Assembly (NCBI RefSeq): GCF_035594125.1
Contig: NC_087183.1
Span: 11,659,868 to 11,723,867, forward strand
Origin: Scylla paramamosain
Taxonomy: Eukaryota; Arthropoda; Malacostraca; Decapoda; Portunidae
Length of the DNA stretch: 64,000 bases
Direction of reading: 5' to 3'
The notes below the pieces were generated by a model. That model was not told the origin of the DNA, did no database searches, and saw only the letters and a program-made list of their open reading frames with translations. Shown here piece after piece: positions 49,080 to 62,297 of this stretch. Positions within the stretch are counted from its first letter, which is position 1, and each line of letters opens with the position of its first letter. The translations under genes were made by a program, and so were the position numbers.

Positions 49080-49402
49080 TGTGTTATTATCGATAGTATC
49101 ATGATAACACCCCATTGAAATTGTGTGGCTTTCATTTTAGCTTGTTAGAGTGTCAGAATATAAATATCAGTAAAATCAATCTTAGAAAACATCCTTGAAA
49201 GCCTAATAACTAATGTCAGTCTTGCAATAGAACTATATAAAAAAAATCTCTGAAAACCTCGTAATTTTCTCTAGAATCTGTCAAAAGTGCAGATTTTATT
49301 TATGTAAACTACGAAGACATCTTTGAAAATCTCCAAAATCTTCCACTGGAGCTTGGTAAAAGGAGGCGGGGGATAAGGCGGCGAGGAGTTTGAGAATGCA
49401 GT
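49080..49402 (+). mobile_element. Possible degraded copy of the 24.7 kb transposon family
   Basis: Internal phrase AGAAAACATCCTTGAAAGCC resembles AAAGAACCCTTGAAAACCC of the element at 24661-25118. A similar phrase recurs twice more (about 49245 and 49310), and GTTTGAGAATGCAG near 49388 resembles the right terminus GTTTCAGAATACAG. Very diverged. Confidence 0.3.
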
Positions 49403-49560
49403 CGCGCGTCGAGGGAGTTTTGAAGTGCTGCAGTGTTTGTCCGCATGAGCGTTTGTCGCGCCTGATAAAGATCAAGTGTCATCTTTTTCCCATTTCTAAG
49501 CTTTCACCAAGAACGGCCGTATATTTTCCAGAGCCGCACCCTGCATTGTGTGGAGGAAAA

Positions 49561-49830
49561 CTTGGTATTTGAGACATTATAAAGACGGTCTAGGTTTTTG
49601 GCTTCAGTCAGGTATGAATATTTACACCAATAACACGAACTTGCGAGTAATAAAATGCTGTCTTTCTCAATTCCACTTTAGAGGTTTCACAGAAAATGGA
49701 TGTGTATCTTCTCAGTGCTATTTAGAGACAAACTAGTATTTTCAAACATTATACTTACGTACCAGATTCAATTTTTAGTTCCAAGATTGAAATATTTAAT
49801 CCATTAATACGAACAACTGAGGGAGGAAGA
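49561..49830 (+). repeat. Two degenerate tandem units, about 172 bp
   Basis: CTTGGTATTTGAGACATTAT (49561) and CTAGTATTTTCAAACATTAT (49733) are each followed by GAATATTTACACCAATAACACG / GAAATATTTAATCC-ATTAATACG and ACTTG/ACTGAG. Confidence 0.6.
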
Positions 49831-49848
49831 CAAAAAAATGGAATAAGG

Positions 49849-50326
49849 CTATTTTTTGGTACTATGAGAAACACACTTCCTTTTTTCTCCTGATCCTTGC
49901 TTATGAAAATCTGCTGAATGACTGATTAGTTTTGTTTAGTGGCTATTTTGCAGTTGGAGCCTTAGAACACGTGTGGTGATTAGCGAGAGGGAGAGAGAGA
50001 AAAAAAAAAAAAGAAAAAGACAAAGCACTATTTCTAGTACAATGATAAACTCTCACTGTTCCATTTTCCCCTGATTCTTGCCTGTGGAAAACTGCTTAAC
50101 TAATGATCAGTTTTACCTGGTGGTTGTTTTGCAGTCGCAGCGACCCAGAAAGTGTGGTGATTAGGGAGGGGAAAAAAAAAAGTCAAAGGGCTATTTCTAG
50201 TACCATGAGACACCCACACTTTCTTTTCCCCTAATCCTTTGTTATGGAAAACTGCTTGGCGACTAATAAATTTTTTCCCAGTGGTTATTTTGCTGTCGGA
50301 GTTTTCCAAGAAATGTGGTGATTAGC
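49849..50326 (+). repeat. Three-copy tandem repeat, unit about 163-179 bp
   Basis: CTATTTxTxGTAC starts at 49849, 50028 and 50191. Each unit ends with GTGGTGATTAG (49973, 50154 and 50315). Conserved internal blocks are CCCCTGAT-CTT, GGAAAACTGCTT, GTGGTTxTTTTGCxGTCG and an A-rich tract between units. Unit length is satellite-like, but only three copies are present. Confidence 0.88.
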
Positions 50327-50536
50327 GCTGTCTGTTCCGCGTGTGACTTGTCAAGCGTCCTTCCGCCGTCGGGGATTATGGTTCAATCAAGGGAAAATAA
50401 AAAGCAGAAGCCGCGCCCGGAGCCTGCAAGCTGCGTAAAGCCGGCGGTAGATTGTGGGTGTTTAAGCCGCACTCGCAAGCTGGTGTAAAGCTGGTTCTCG
50501 TACCCATCCCATCTACTGCAGAAGGGAAAGTTGATG

Positions 50537-50539
<3 letters not shown>

Positions 50540-50600
<61 letters not shown>
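50540..50600 (+). repeat. (CA)n array
   Basis: Pure CA, about 60 bp. Confidence 0.95.
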
Positions 50601-50602
<2 letters not shown>

Positions 50603-51215
50603 CACACGCACACACGCACCATAAAGGCCACGAGGAGGCTGCGGTGGCTCCCTGTGGAGCTGTAACCCGCCTGACCTGTCCCTGGCTCACTGTGCTGACC
50701 CTCGCGCCCAGTTGGGGAAAAACCCGAGGGCTGTTGGACGCTCGAGTGGACAAGGGTTCGTAAATAAAGGTGTTATGGGTGTTGAGGGAGCGGCGGAGAG
50801 CCAACCACCGGCACGTGTCCCTCCTGAAGGCCTCCTGAAGGTGCCGCAAGAAAGTGTTCACTGCTCAGGAACCCGAGGAAGAGAGGGCGCACTTCGGGAG
50901 GGAGAGGAGTGCCGGGTGGTAATGGGTATGGCCAAGTGAGGACAAGTGGTGCGCAGGTAACGTTCGCTGCCAGGTGGGGACAAGTAAGAATACACCAGAA
51001 GAGGTTGTTTCGAATAGGTAGCAAGGTTAGAGGGCGTCAAGCAGGACGGTGTACTGCGGATAGCTTGTGTGCAGATGATATTGGAATGTGGGCAGCTGAT
51101 TGACAGATAAGAATAGGTAAAAGTGGGTGCGGTAGGGTTTTGTATGGTATGCATGATAAATTAGTAGTTATGTAAGGTCAAGCAAGATTAAGGTAAGGTC
51201 AAGGTAGGGTTAAAT
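50601..51215. other. GC-richer unique sequence, no gene seen
   Basis: Frames of 64-103 codons on both strands. None recognised. Confidence 0.4.
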
Positions 51216-51480
51216 GATGAACAGGCGCCAGAGAAGGTAAGATGAGGGGGTGAGAGCGTGCCAGGAAAGGTAAGGTAATGAGAGTAATGGGATCAAGGAA
51301 GGTGTTAGGAGATCAGACGGTGTTAGAAAAATCTATGGTAAGGGATAAGAGAGCTAGAAAAGTTGAGATAGAGGGAGGGAGTGCTAGGATAGGTAAAGTA
51401 GGTGAATAGTCAGGAAAGGTAAGGAAGGAGGTGAGGTGGTGCTAGGAAAGGTAAGATAGGGAGGTGAAAGTGCGAGAATA
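51216..51480 (+). repeat. CAGGAAAGGTAAGGT degenerate minisatellite
   Basis: CCAGGAAAGGTAAGGTAAT, CTAGGATAGGTAAAGTAGG, TCAGGAAAGGTAAGGAAGG and CTAGGAAAGGTAAGATAGG occur with spacings of about 30-110 bp, interspersed with GAGAGxGTG words. Confidence 0.65.
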
Positions 51481-51499
51481 CGCGAGTTAAGGAATGGAG

Positions 51500-51904
51500 G
51501 TGTGTCAGGAAATAAAATAAAAAAAAAGAATAAAAAAAAGGTAAGGGATAAGGAGGAGAGTTGGTGGCAATGAGAGTAGTTTTCACTAAGTCGTCTATAT
51601 ACGTCATATATTTCCACATTATCTCGCTACTTTTCCTCACGTTATGGGGAAAAAAAAGCAACACATGGTCCGGCAATGCTCTTTCCTCCCTGCCATTAAG
51701 ATTACCTTCGTGGGGATAATTGTGCAGGTAGTTTAGCGAAAGATGACGTTAAAGACCTAAATACAGGAATCGCGGAACTTTTGGATTTCGTAATTACTCG
51801 TGGCAAGGCGGTTCTCTGGGCGGCCTGTGCGTTTCCGCCGCCACGCTAGGCCGCCACACGCAGGGCTGCACCACTGACGCCACGCACGCCACAAGCCTTC
51901 CCTC
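51500..51904. other. Unique sequence, no gene seen
   Basis: GC-rich around 51810-51900, with GCCGCCACGC words. No gene. Confidence 0.4.
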
Positions 51905-52620
51905 AATTCCGCCCCGTGTGTATGGTTCTCAGTTCCCTCATGTTGATGCTAGTTCGAATCGCACTTTTTTCTAACTTAACCTACTATATCTAAACTAACG
52001 TAACCTAAAATAACCTAACCTAACGTAACCTAATCTTATATAACATAACATACGCCACAAACTTTCTATCTCACGTGTATGGATTGATTAAGTTCTCTCA
52101 TATTGATGTTAATTTGAATCCTAGCTCTCCCTAATGTAGCCTAGCATAACTTTGCATAACGTTATCTAACACCACAAAGCTTCTCTCAGTTCCATCATTT
52201 GTGTATGTATGAATTAATCTGCTATTTATCGATGTTACTCTGAACGGCAGCTATTCTGGTTAATCTCAGCAAGTATAACGTTGCCTAACAAAACCTAACT
52301 CAACGTAACACGGCGTCACTAAAACTTACTATTGTCCCACCTCCTCTGAATGGATAAATAAGTTTGCTTTATATTAATATGATCATGAGCCGTAACTTAC
52401 CCTAACGTTGTAAATTGCCGTAAACTCGTAACTTGGCCTAACCTTGTAACTTCCCCTAACCTTACCCATTCTAATCAAGTGTAATCCAACCAAACCTAAC
52501 CTCACAGAACGTAACAACGCCACTGACCTCCCCATAATCCTCTACCGCTACCCTCTCCCTTATGGATCAATTAAGTCACCTTATATCGATGTTACCACGA
52601 ACAGTATCTTTTTCCAAGGC
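51905..52620 (+). repeat. Five degenerate satellite-like units carrying CCTAA motifs
   Basis: A block of the form TGTATGGAT-xATTAAGT-(C/T)-rich-ATxGATGTTA marks units with ATxGATG at about 51942, 52103, 52229, 52374 (degraded) and 52586. Spacings are 161, 126, 145 and 212. Each interval contains CTAACxTAACC/AACGTAACC telomere-like words and ends with CGCCAC/CACCAC-AAA. Variation in spacing follows the number of pentamers. Confidence 0.7.
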
Positions 52621-53160
52621 TTCATGGGGGAAATACAAGCCGTAGAGATGACCGTCTATTTTCCTGGAATGACGATGTAATTATTTCCTCTCATTAGGGC
52701 CCATTCATGTCTGAAGGGGCAGTGATTAGTCCCCTAGGGAAGGCCGAGACTCAGGTGCTGCCGGAGACGCTGAAGGTGCTGGAGGTTAGGTAGATTTGCA
52801 GTGTTCTTTGTTATCATTCTGTAGTGGGGAACTTAATACGAGGACCTTTATTACCTGTGCTACCTGCTTTGGCCCTCTCTCTACCTTCATCTTTTGCTAA
52901 CACTTAAAGCACTGAGAAGGAATGCTTGTAACGATACATACACACAATAGTCGGTTAATTTTGTCTTTTATAAGTTACACAATTATTTAACAAACTTTAG
53001 TATAAAAAAAAATGTCTAAAAAGTAATTATGGGAGCAGTGAAAGGGTTAAATAATTACCCTTGTTACCTGTTTCCTGTCTCACCTGTGTCACCTTTGTTG
53101 CTGTGGTCTCTTTCCCGCGCTCTGAGACTCCGATATGTAAGGATTTGCTTGGTAATCCCG
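52621..53160. other. Unique sequence, no gene seen
   Basis: No array or element recognised. Confidence 0.4.
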
Positions 53161-53209
53161 CCTCGTGGTGATAAATGCATGACAGGGCTGGTGATGAGTG
53201 GCCGCGGGT

Positions 53210-53283
53210 GATAGGACTGTGGTCAGTGCTGATGGTGCTGTCGCAGTGGTGCTGGTGTGCTTTCTCGGTGATGCTGAGGGTGT

Positions 53284-53327
<44 letters not shown>

Positions 53328-53590
53328 GGTATGGTAATGCTGAGTGTCTGGGTGGTGCTGAGTGGTAGTTTATGATGGTCAGGTGGTGCTGAATTCGGTG
53401 AGGGTAATGATGAATGGTGCTAGGTGCTGAAGTGGTGCTGAGTGACAGTTTGTGATGGTGTAGTGATGCTGAGTGGTGTTGAGTGGTAGTTTGTGGTGGT
53501 ACGGTGACGCTAAATTCAGTGTTAGTAATGCTGAAAGGTGCAGAGTGCTAGAGTGGTGCTGATCGCTGGTGCGTGGTGCTAGTGAGTCCC
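53210..53590 (+). repeat. GTGGTGCTGAGTG minisatellite with 121 bp higher-order unit and (GT)n
   Basis: GTGGTGCTGAGTG variants recur every 15-40 bp. A longer unit, GTGGTGxTGAGTGGTAGTTT...AATTCxGTG...GTAATGxTGAA, is present at 53352 and 53473 (offset 121). A pure GT tract at 53285-53327 grew inside the array. Confidence 0.8.
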
Positions 53591-53924
53591 GTCTTTCTGC
53601 CTTCCAATCCGAGCCTCCCCATTCAAGCTTCCCTCATTCCCAGGCAAAATTTTCTCGCAATATTGACAGCTTTTTAAGATTACGTTTGGATTCAGTTTTG
53701 GCAGACCAATTTTCCGGGGCCAGAATTCCTCTCCGCAAAGCTGCAGTTGGGTGGACGCACTTGGACTGAATTTAATTGCACAGTATTACCGGGAAATGCA
53801 GCCAGGCCACCACACACCGTGCATTGCTGACGAAGTGCACGTTCTTGGCCCCGACAGTGAAGGAGGGTAAATGACAGGGATTCTGCTTCAGTGCCTCGTG
53901 TGTCTTTTTTTTTTTTGAGAGGTG
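53591..53924. other. Unique sequence, no gene recognised
   Basis: Mixed sequence with a 66-codon frame (53569-53769). No domain recognised. Confidence 0.4.
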
Positions 53925-54474
53925 ATGCTTGTGTTTGTGTTTGAAGGAGAGTTGTGCGGGGCTTGGCCGGTGAAGGGGATGTGCAGGAGTCTTTTTTTGT
54001 GTCTCGAGTGTCATTTTTAAGGAGGTCATGGTTGTGTTGTGCTGGAGTTGGACTTATGCTGTGAGGGAAATTAATGACTTGTATTCTGTGTCTGTGCCTT
54101 GGATGACCTTTATTTATTTAGTTTGGTGGTTAGTTAGTGTGTTATTCAGTTATTTAGCTATTTAATCAATGGGTAAGATGGTTATTTATGCATTTAGTTA
54201 GGTAGTTAGTAAGTTATTTAGTTAGTTAGCTAGTGAGTGAGTTATTTAGTTGGTTATTTTAATTCATTTATTTTAAAGAGGGTGGTGTTTGTGTTTGAGC
54301 GAGACAGTTGTGCTGGACGTTGATAGTGAAGGGAATTACTATTCTGGATTTGTTTTTTCCGTTTATGCTGATGGCTCGAGAGAGGTGTTTGTGCGCGTGT
54401 GTCAGCGAGATAATTGTGCGGGGCTTAGACACCGAAGGGAACTGATGCGAGTGTCAAGGATTGTTTGTCCGAGA

Positions 54475-54520
<46 letters not shown>

Positions 54521-54570
54521 TAGAATAGAGGCGTTGTGTGTGTGTGTGTGTGTGAGCGGGATATTTGTAC
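53925..54570 (+). repeat. Degenerate tandem repeat GTGTTTGTGTTTGAxxGAGA...TTGTGC
   Basis: Related blocks start near 53930, 54025, 54286, 54386 and 54534. The fuller ones continue GTTGTGCxGGxxTTG(G/A)xAxxGAAGGGAA. The gap at 54110-54265 is filled by TTAGTTAGTTATT-type tetramers. Confidence 0.6.
54476..54554 (+). repeat. (ATT)n and (GT)n tracts
   Basis: ATT at 54476-54521 and GT at 54534-54554. Confidence 0.93.
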
Positions 54571-55572
54571 GTACTCTCACGATGGTGTTACTATTCCATG
54601 TTTTTTTTGCTTTAAATTATGTAGAGTAGTTATTGCAAAATAGCGAACTAATATGCTAATGTTTTGCCCTTTCGTCGTGTTTTTATGTTTGCTAATTAAA
54701 TGCCTTAAAGCGACGTGAAAATTGAAGTATTTCATGAAAGGTCACAATATCAAATAGATGCAATAACAGCAAATGCCATTTTTTTTATTTCACTTATTTA
54801 TGTTTTTATGATGTGACGATCATGTTAATATGTTTTAATGGGACTCACACTGCCATGGCGCCTTCAAACTACAGAAATATGAACATGTTTGTAAATGACT
54901 ACTTAGGTGCACTGTTATCTAAATGCAACAACAACAACAACAACAATCTGACACTGACTAAATTGCGCCCTACAATATAAAAATCACTTTTTAATAATTT
55001 GTTGTTGCGGCATTTAACGTGCGTTTTTTACGTTTATTTTACTACTGGCTGCTTTCCTCCCTGCGCCTCCTCTCCGACATTGTATTTCATGTGTACGTAT
55101 ATGAAACAATACGAAAATATCAGCCACGTGTGAAAATGTTTAGCGCGGGATGACGCAACCTCCCCACGAAGCATTTGTGTTACATGAAGAATTATGACAA
55201 CCTGTACAGGCCGTGTGATGGAATTCGTGCTTTCAGTAATACATATTCATTCCGATAAACACAAAAACACACCAGTATGTACGGCGAAATGTTTTGGATG
55301 CCCGATATGTGATTGCGGAACACCGACAGACAATCAGACTTAACACAAATAAAAAGAGTTGCGTGTATCATTACGGAACACGAAGGGATCCAGACAGATT
55401 GTTTTTAGTGCCAATGCAGGGAAAGGTCGCGGCATTGCAGGACGTACTTTGGTCTTCAATATAGCGGAGAGTGAAGCTTTCAGGGGAGCAGTCTCATGTT
55501 GCTTTTGTTCATTCTTTGTTCTGTTGTCACGCTTTTTTATTCATCGTTGTGTTTGCTAAGCAGAGATCGACG

Positions 55573-55573
<1 letters not shown>
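54571..55573. other. AT-rich unique sequence, no gene seen
   Basis: Includes a short (CAA)n at 54929-54946. No recognised element. Confidence 0.4.

Positions 55574-55616
<43 letters not shown>
55574..55616 (+). repeat. (GT)n array
   Basis: Pure GT, about 43 bp. Confidence 0.95.
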
Positions 55617-55620
<4 letters not shown>

Positions 55621-55979
55621 GGATATAACCGTGCATTGTTGCCTGGAAAAAAGAAAGGAGAACTGATCGCCGGAAATTTGATGCACGTACGATGTGTTAG
55701 AAATAAAAGTATCCGGGCATAAATGATACGCATTTTTGTGCCTGTAATGTGCGAGGAAGGTTTGCTCGCTTGAATCAGCATCACGAGCATCCCCAGCACC
55801 ACTAGCGCCGCCGGCACCCTCGTTCAGCTCCCCGTGTTGCTGTGTGAGGCTCCCTGGGGCAGCCCGTGGAAGTGTTATTGATTGTCAGATCCGGCTGGGC
55901 GAGACGGGCAAACTTACCTAATCGAGTTTTGGGATGAGGAAATACAGCGTCTGAATCCCGCATCGAGGAAGTTGTAGAT
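55617..55979. other. Unique sequence, no gene seen
   Basis: GC-richer around 55780-55910. No gene. Confidence 0.4.

Positions 55980-56023
<44 letters not shown>
55980..56023 (+). repeat. (GT)n array
   Basis: Pure GT, about 43 bp. Confidence 0.95.
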
Positions 56024-57399
<1,376 letters not shown>

Positions 57400-57430
57400 T
57401 CCTCCTCCTCCTCCTCCTCCTCCTCCTCCC
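57400..57430 (+). repeat. (TCC)n tract
   Basis: Pure TCC, about 30 bp. Confidence 0.92.
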
Positions 57431-57986
<556 letters not shown>

Positions 57987-58074
57987 CGCGCGGGCTCGTG
58001 ATGTATGCACTCGAACAAGGCAGTGTAAAAGTCAGTATTGGTGCTCTATAAAAGGTGAATGGTCAGGAAGTTTT

Positions 58075-58076
58075 AA

Positions 58077-58107
<31 letters not shown>

Positions 58108-58255
58108 AACAACAAGAACAACAAAAACAACAGCAAAAACAAAAACAATAAAAACAACACCAACTGACAAACACCACCACCACTACCAGCAACAACAACA
58201 ACAAACAGCAAGAGAAGAGGAGGAGGAGGAGGAGGAGGAGGAGGAGGAGGAGGAA
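58075..58255 (+). repeat. (CAA)n and (GGA)n
   Basis: CAA with AAA and CAG variants at 58075-58203, then GGA at 58216-58255. Confidence 0.92.
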
Positions 58256-58517
58256 AGAAAAAGAAAGAAGAGAGCAGTAAAGCAATCGACTATAGCAGCG
58301 TTCATCCTCCCAATACCCCTCTTCGCCCCTGGACCAATAGTACAGGTGGCTTACTTAATTTCCTCGCAGTTACCCCTAAAAATAGTTAATGAAGAGAAAA
58401 CGGGGTCTTCTCTGGATGCTCCATTTGGTTAACTCACCCGCTCAGTCAGGAAGTTAAAATATTGCACTATTTTTCCACGTACTTTTCTCCACTCGATCCA
58501 CGTTGTTTGTGTCTTGT

Positions 58518-58528
58518 GGGGGGGGGGG
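58518..58528 (+). repeat. Run of about 11 G
   Basis: Homopolymer G run. Confidence 0.9.
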
Positions 58529-58614
58529 TGAGGCGTGCTCCTGCCTTTAAACCGTAATTAAGATTCAACCTATACTGGCTGCTTTAAGGGTCTGGAAAGA
58601 GATGCATATAATAC

Positions 58615-59070
58615 ACCCTAGAATATTGCTTTAGAAACAGATACGTACAGACAAACAGGCACGTACATTACTTTAAAAGCACACACACATACCGACAGGC
58701 AAGGAAATTACCTTCAGAGTCACGTACGTGCATACACATATACTAAGGTGTATATTTGGATCTATCCCCTGGTTGTTTTAAGGAGTGTGGAGAGGTGTAC
58801 ACATGCAAGGACAGTACACATATAAAAGCAGACATACAGGTATTACTTAAAAGATATAATGAACGGGTTTACAGAGGCACATGCATACGCAGACATACAG
58901 ACAGACGGAGGTTTATTGAAAAGTGCCTACTCACATATGAAAAAAAAAAAAAAATGTACAAACAAGAATTCATAGGTAAAATGACATATAGACAAATAGA
59001 CGAACAGGGACTCATAAGAAAACAGACACGTAGACAGAAAGCAATAATTTCCAGACAGTCTGGTTACAAA
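58615..59070 (+). repeat. ACAGACA/GACAxAC-rich degenerate region
   Basis: ACAGAC, CATACAGACAGAC and CACATxxxA words recur every 15-40 bp. This keeps a 147-codon Lys/Arg/Gln-rich frame open (58756-59199), which I do not accept as a gene. Confidence 0.55.
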
Positions 59071-59199
59071 ATTAATAGACAAAGTTGTGACGGAAATAAC
59101 AAAGAGAGTTCCATCCGACATCGAAAGAAAACACGTTCCTGTCTGGAAAGCAAGGCAACGAAGAGAAAAATGAATATGCTTAATTTTTTTCAACTGTGA

Positions 59200-59762
59200 T
59201 ATTGTGTGAGTGTTTCCATTCTGCTCCCTTGTCTATTGTTATGTGTCACCAAGAGTCAGAAAGAATTGTTAAAAAGAATATGTATAAAAGTCTTGAAAAA
59301 TATGAAAGTTATGAATTTCTTCCTTTGAGAGAAATAGAGAGAAAAATTAATTGCTTTTCCTGACGAGTTTTATTATATTCTTATTTACTCTTTCTGTCCT
59401 ATTTTGCATTCTTCTTGTAGTGGATGCAATTTTACTGTTTCAGGTTAAACTACTCTTCCTGCAGTGCTGTGTGTGATTCCATTCAAATGTCATTCTCTTT
59501 TACAGTATTTTGTCTTAACACCTGTTGCTAATATTTACTTTATTTTATTCTTTTTACTCGCCTCCAGGATGTGTGCTTTTTATTTGATTTATTTCCTCAT
59601 CTGTTTACTCTTACTCTTTAAATTTATTTTTTCCAGTATATCTGTTCTTTTTCTTTAAATAATACTTTTTTCTGTTTTCCATTGGTAGCAGCTATATCGT
59701 TGTGTTCCTTGTGTTAATCTGTATTCTAAAAATCAGTCTTTCTTATGCGTATTTGTCGAAGG

Positions 59763-59765
<3 letters not shown>
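59200..59765. other. T-rich unique sequence, no gene seen
   Basis: No array or recognised element. Confidence 0.4.

Positions 59766-59855
<90 letters not shown>
59766..59855 (+). repeat. (GA)n array
   Basis: Pure GA, about 90 bp. Confidence 0.97.
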
Positions 59856-59858
<3 letters not shown>

Positions 59859-59969
59859 TACTGCATGAAAGTAAAAACTAATTTTCTCATCTTATTCCTC
59901 TTCCTTCTTCTCTTAATTTTTCTCCTCTCCAACTTCCTTCTCTTTTCTCCCGACTGCTACTCGTATTTT

Positions 59970-60020
59970 TCCTCCTCCTCCTCCTCCTCCTTCCTTCCTT
60001 CCTTCCTTCCTTCCTTCCTT
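59970..60020 (+). repeat. (TCC)n then (TTCC)n
   Basis: Trinucleotide TCC passes directly into tetranucleotide TTCC. Confidence 0.92.
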
Positions 60021-60252
60021 CTGTGTTGCCCTGTCTCTCTTCCCTGTAACTAGTTAGAAGTAGTTGCCAAACAGTCTTGCAAGTTGCTGTTTGGCTTTCC
60101 TTTGTATTTCTTTGTATTCCTCTTCCTCCTCCTCCTCCTCTAAAGTACTTCATTCACTACAGTACTTTTTTTTTTAAGTTTTCATTCTCACTTATGACTG
60201 TCACTTAAATTCTGTCCAAATTGAAATAAGTATTGACCGACAGGGACATTCT

Positions 60253-60318
<66 letters not shown>

Positions 60319-60355
60319 TTTTTCCCCTTGACACACACACACACACACACACACA
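60253..60355 (+). repeat. C run, (CT)n and (CA)n
   Basis: Ten C at 60253-60262, CT to 60314, a 16-base spacer, then CA at 60331-60355. Confidence 0.95.
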
Positions 60356-60585
60356 GCTAACTCCAATGGCGGAAAAAAATGAAATAAAAACAACAAAATC
60401 CGAGTAAAAATAAATACTAAAAAAAAAAATTACACACAGACATACATATGCACACACAAAAAGAAAAAAAAAAAGTCTAAACACAAACAACCCTTTCATG
60501 TACTTTTTTCCTTTTTTTTTCCCTTCCCTACAGATGTATTAATTTGAATAGTGGAAAAAAATAGGAATAAAGCTTGCCACATGTA

Positions 60586-60638
60586 GAGGAGGAGGAGGAG
60601 GAGGAGGAGGAGGAGGAGGAGGAGGAGGAGGAGGAGGA
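60586..60638 (+). repeat. (GGA)n array
   Basis: Pure GGA, about 53 bp. Confidence 0.95.
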
Positions 60639-61017
60639 CCAACAAGAAAGGAGTGATTAACTCGCCGGTGACAGAAAGAAAATGAGGGAAGGGGGAAAAG
60701 GAGGAGGAGGAGGGAATGAGGGAGGAAGGAAGGAATGATAAACTGATTGTAGTCAGGAAGGTGAGGGAGGAGGAGAAAGAGGGGACAAAAGGAGGAAGAA
60801 GGGAGGGAAGAAGAAAGAGATGATGAAATGAAGAGGAAAGGAAAAAAAAATATGAAGGGAGAAGGAATGGCTTGAAAAAAAGTAGGAAAAAAATTAAGAA
60901 GGTGGAAAAGTAAGAGGAGAATGAGGAAAGTGTAACTTAATGAAGAAAATAGAAGAAAAAAAGGCAGAGAGAATAGTTTGAATAAAAATAAAAATAAAAA
61001 AAGCAAAACGTGGAAAA
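60639..61017. other. Polypurine sequence, no gene
   Basis: About 380 bp strongly G/A-biased (GGAGG, AAAAAG, GAAGG words). The minus-strand 220-codon frame across it is a Pro/Phe/Leu/Ser artefact. Confidence 0.55.
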
Positions 61018-61085
61018 AAGGAGGAGGAGGAGGAGGAGGAGGAGGAGGAGGAGGAGGAGGAGGAGGAGGAGGAGGAGGAGGAGGA
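61018..61085 (+). repeat. (GGA)n array
   Basis: Pure GGA, about 66 bp. Confidence 0.95.
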
Positions 61086-61359
61086 AAGGGTATACGAGAT
61101 AAGGGAAGAAGAAGAAGAAGATGAAGAACAGACACTAAGAAAAGAGTTAATGACCCTGAATTGTGTGGCGTGGTGTGTAAGCGTGACCTCAGACAAGGCA
61201 CTCACTTCTCCGGCGTGTTTTTTAGATAAATTTTGATGAATTTCCTGACAGCGATAACCTTGGACGAGGAGCAAACAAGGCGAGACACATCCCTGGGCTT
61301 CCCTCTACATGGGGCGGAGCGAAGGAGGTAGTGATGTTTTGGTTCTTCTCTTATTTCTT

Positions 61360-61580
61360 GGTGGTGGTGGTGGTGGTGGTAGCGGTGTTTCTTCTTCGTC
61401 TTTTCTTTCTTCTTCTTCTTCTTCTTCTTCATCTTCTTTTTCTCTTCTTCTTTTCTTCTTCTTCTTCTTCTTCTTCGTCTTCGTCTTTTTGTTGTTGTTG
61501 TTGTCCTTTTCTGTTATGTTCTTTTCTTCTTTTCTTTTCTTTTTTTTTCTTCTTTTCTTCTCGTTCTCGTCCTCGTCCTG
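61360..61580 (+). repeat. (GGT)n, (TTC)n and T/C-rich tract
   Basis: GGT at 61360-61382, then TTC/TCG units at 61391-61485 and TTTTC words to about 61580. Confidence 0.88.
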
Positions 61581-61679
61581 TTGTTTTTTTTAATGGTCTG
61601 TTTTGTCCTGTTCATTTGCTTTGTTGTCTTTGCCCTTCTTTCATTAGTGTTTCCCTACCTTCCCTTCCATCCTATTTCG

Positions 61680-61804
<125 letters not shown>

Positions 61805-62047
61805 TTCGCTCACAGCCTCATTTCTTTATTTCTTTTAAATGCGAATGGAAGGAGAGGACGAGTTACGACTAAAAGAGATAAAAATAACGTTAATGAAGGG
61901 CGGAGAAGAGAGGTTAGAATGCCCGCCATATGATGCTGGTAGTCTATATTTGTGCTGGGAAACGTGAAGCGTGTAATGATGTTTCGAAGTTGTTGTCATT
62001 GGTGTTTTTTGTGTTTATTCTGTGGTACTGCTTGTAGATTGGTCGTT

Positions 62048-62093
62048 AGTGGTGGTGGTGGTGGTGGTAGTAGTAGTAGTAGTAGTAATAATA
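62048..62093 (+). repeat. (GGT)n then (AGT)n
   Basis: GGT passes into AGT and AAT units. Confidence 0.92.
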
Positions 62094-62213
62094 CTGGTAA
62101 GAGGATGAGGAGGAATGAAATGTGAAAGAGCGAGAGCAAGTGTTGGTCTGCTGCATGTATGAAACTCTACGGCGAATGGATCTAACATTTCACTTACTAC
62201 TCAACGCCCATAT

Positions 62214-62295
<82 letters not shown>
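62214..62295 (+). repeat. (CA)n array
   Basis: CA with one TA interruption near 62252, ending in CGCGTG. Confidence 0.95.

Positions 62296-62297
<2 letters not shown>

Noticed and set aside
51950..51962. GTTCGAATCGC as a tRNA T-arm/B-box
   Set aside because: No flanking complementary T-stem, anticodon arm or acceptor stem. Similar partial B-boxes at 9189 and 44060 also fail.
58756..59199. 147-codon basic frame
   Set aside because: Arises from degenerate ACAGAC/GACATA repeats. It looks like a basic protein but has no recognisable domain.
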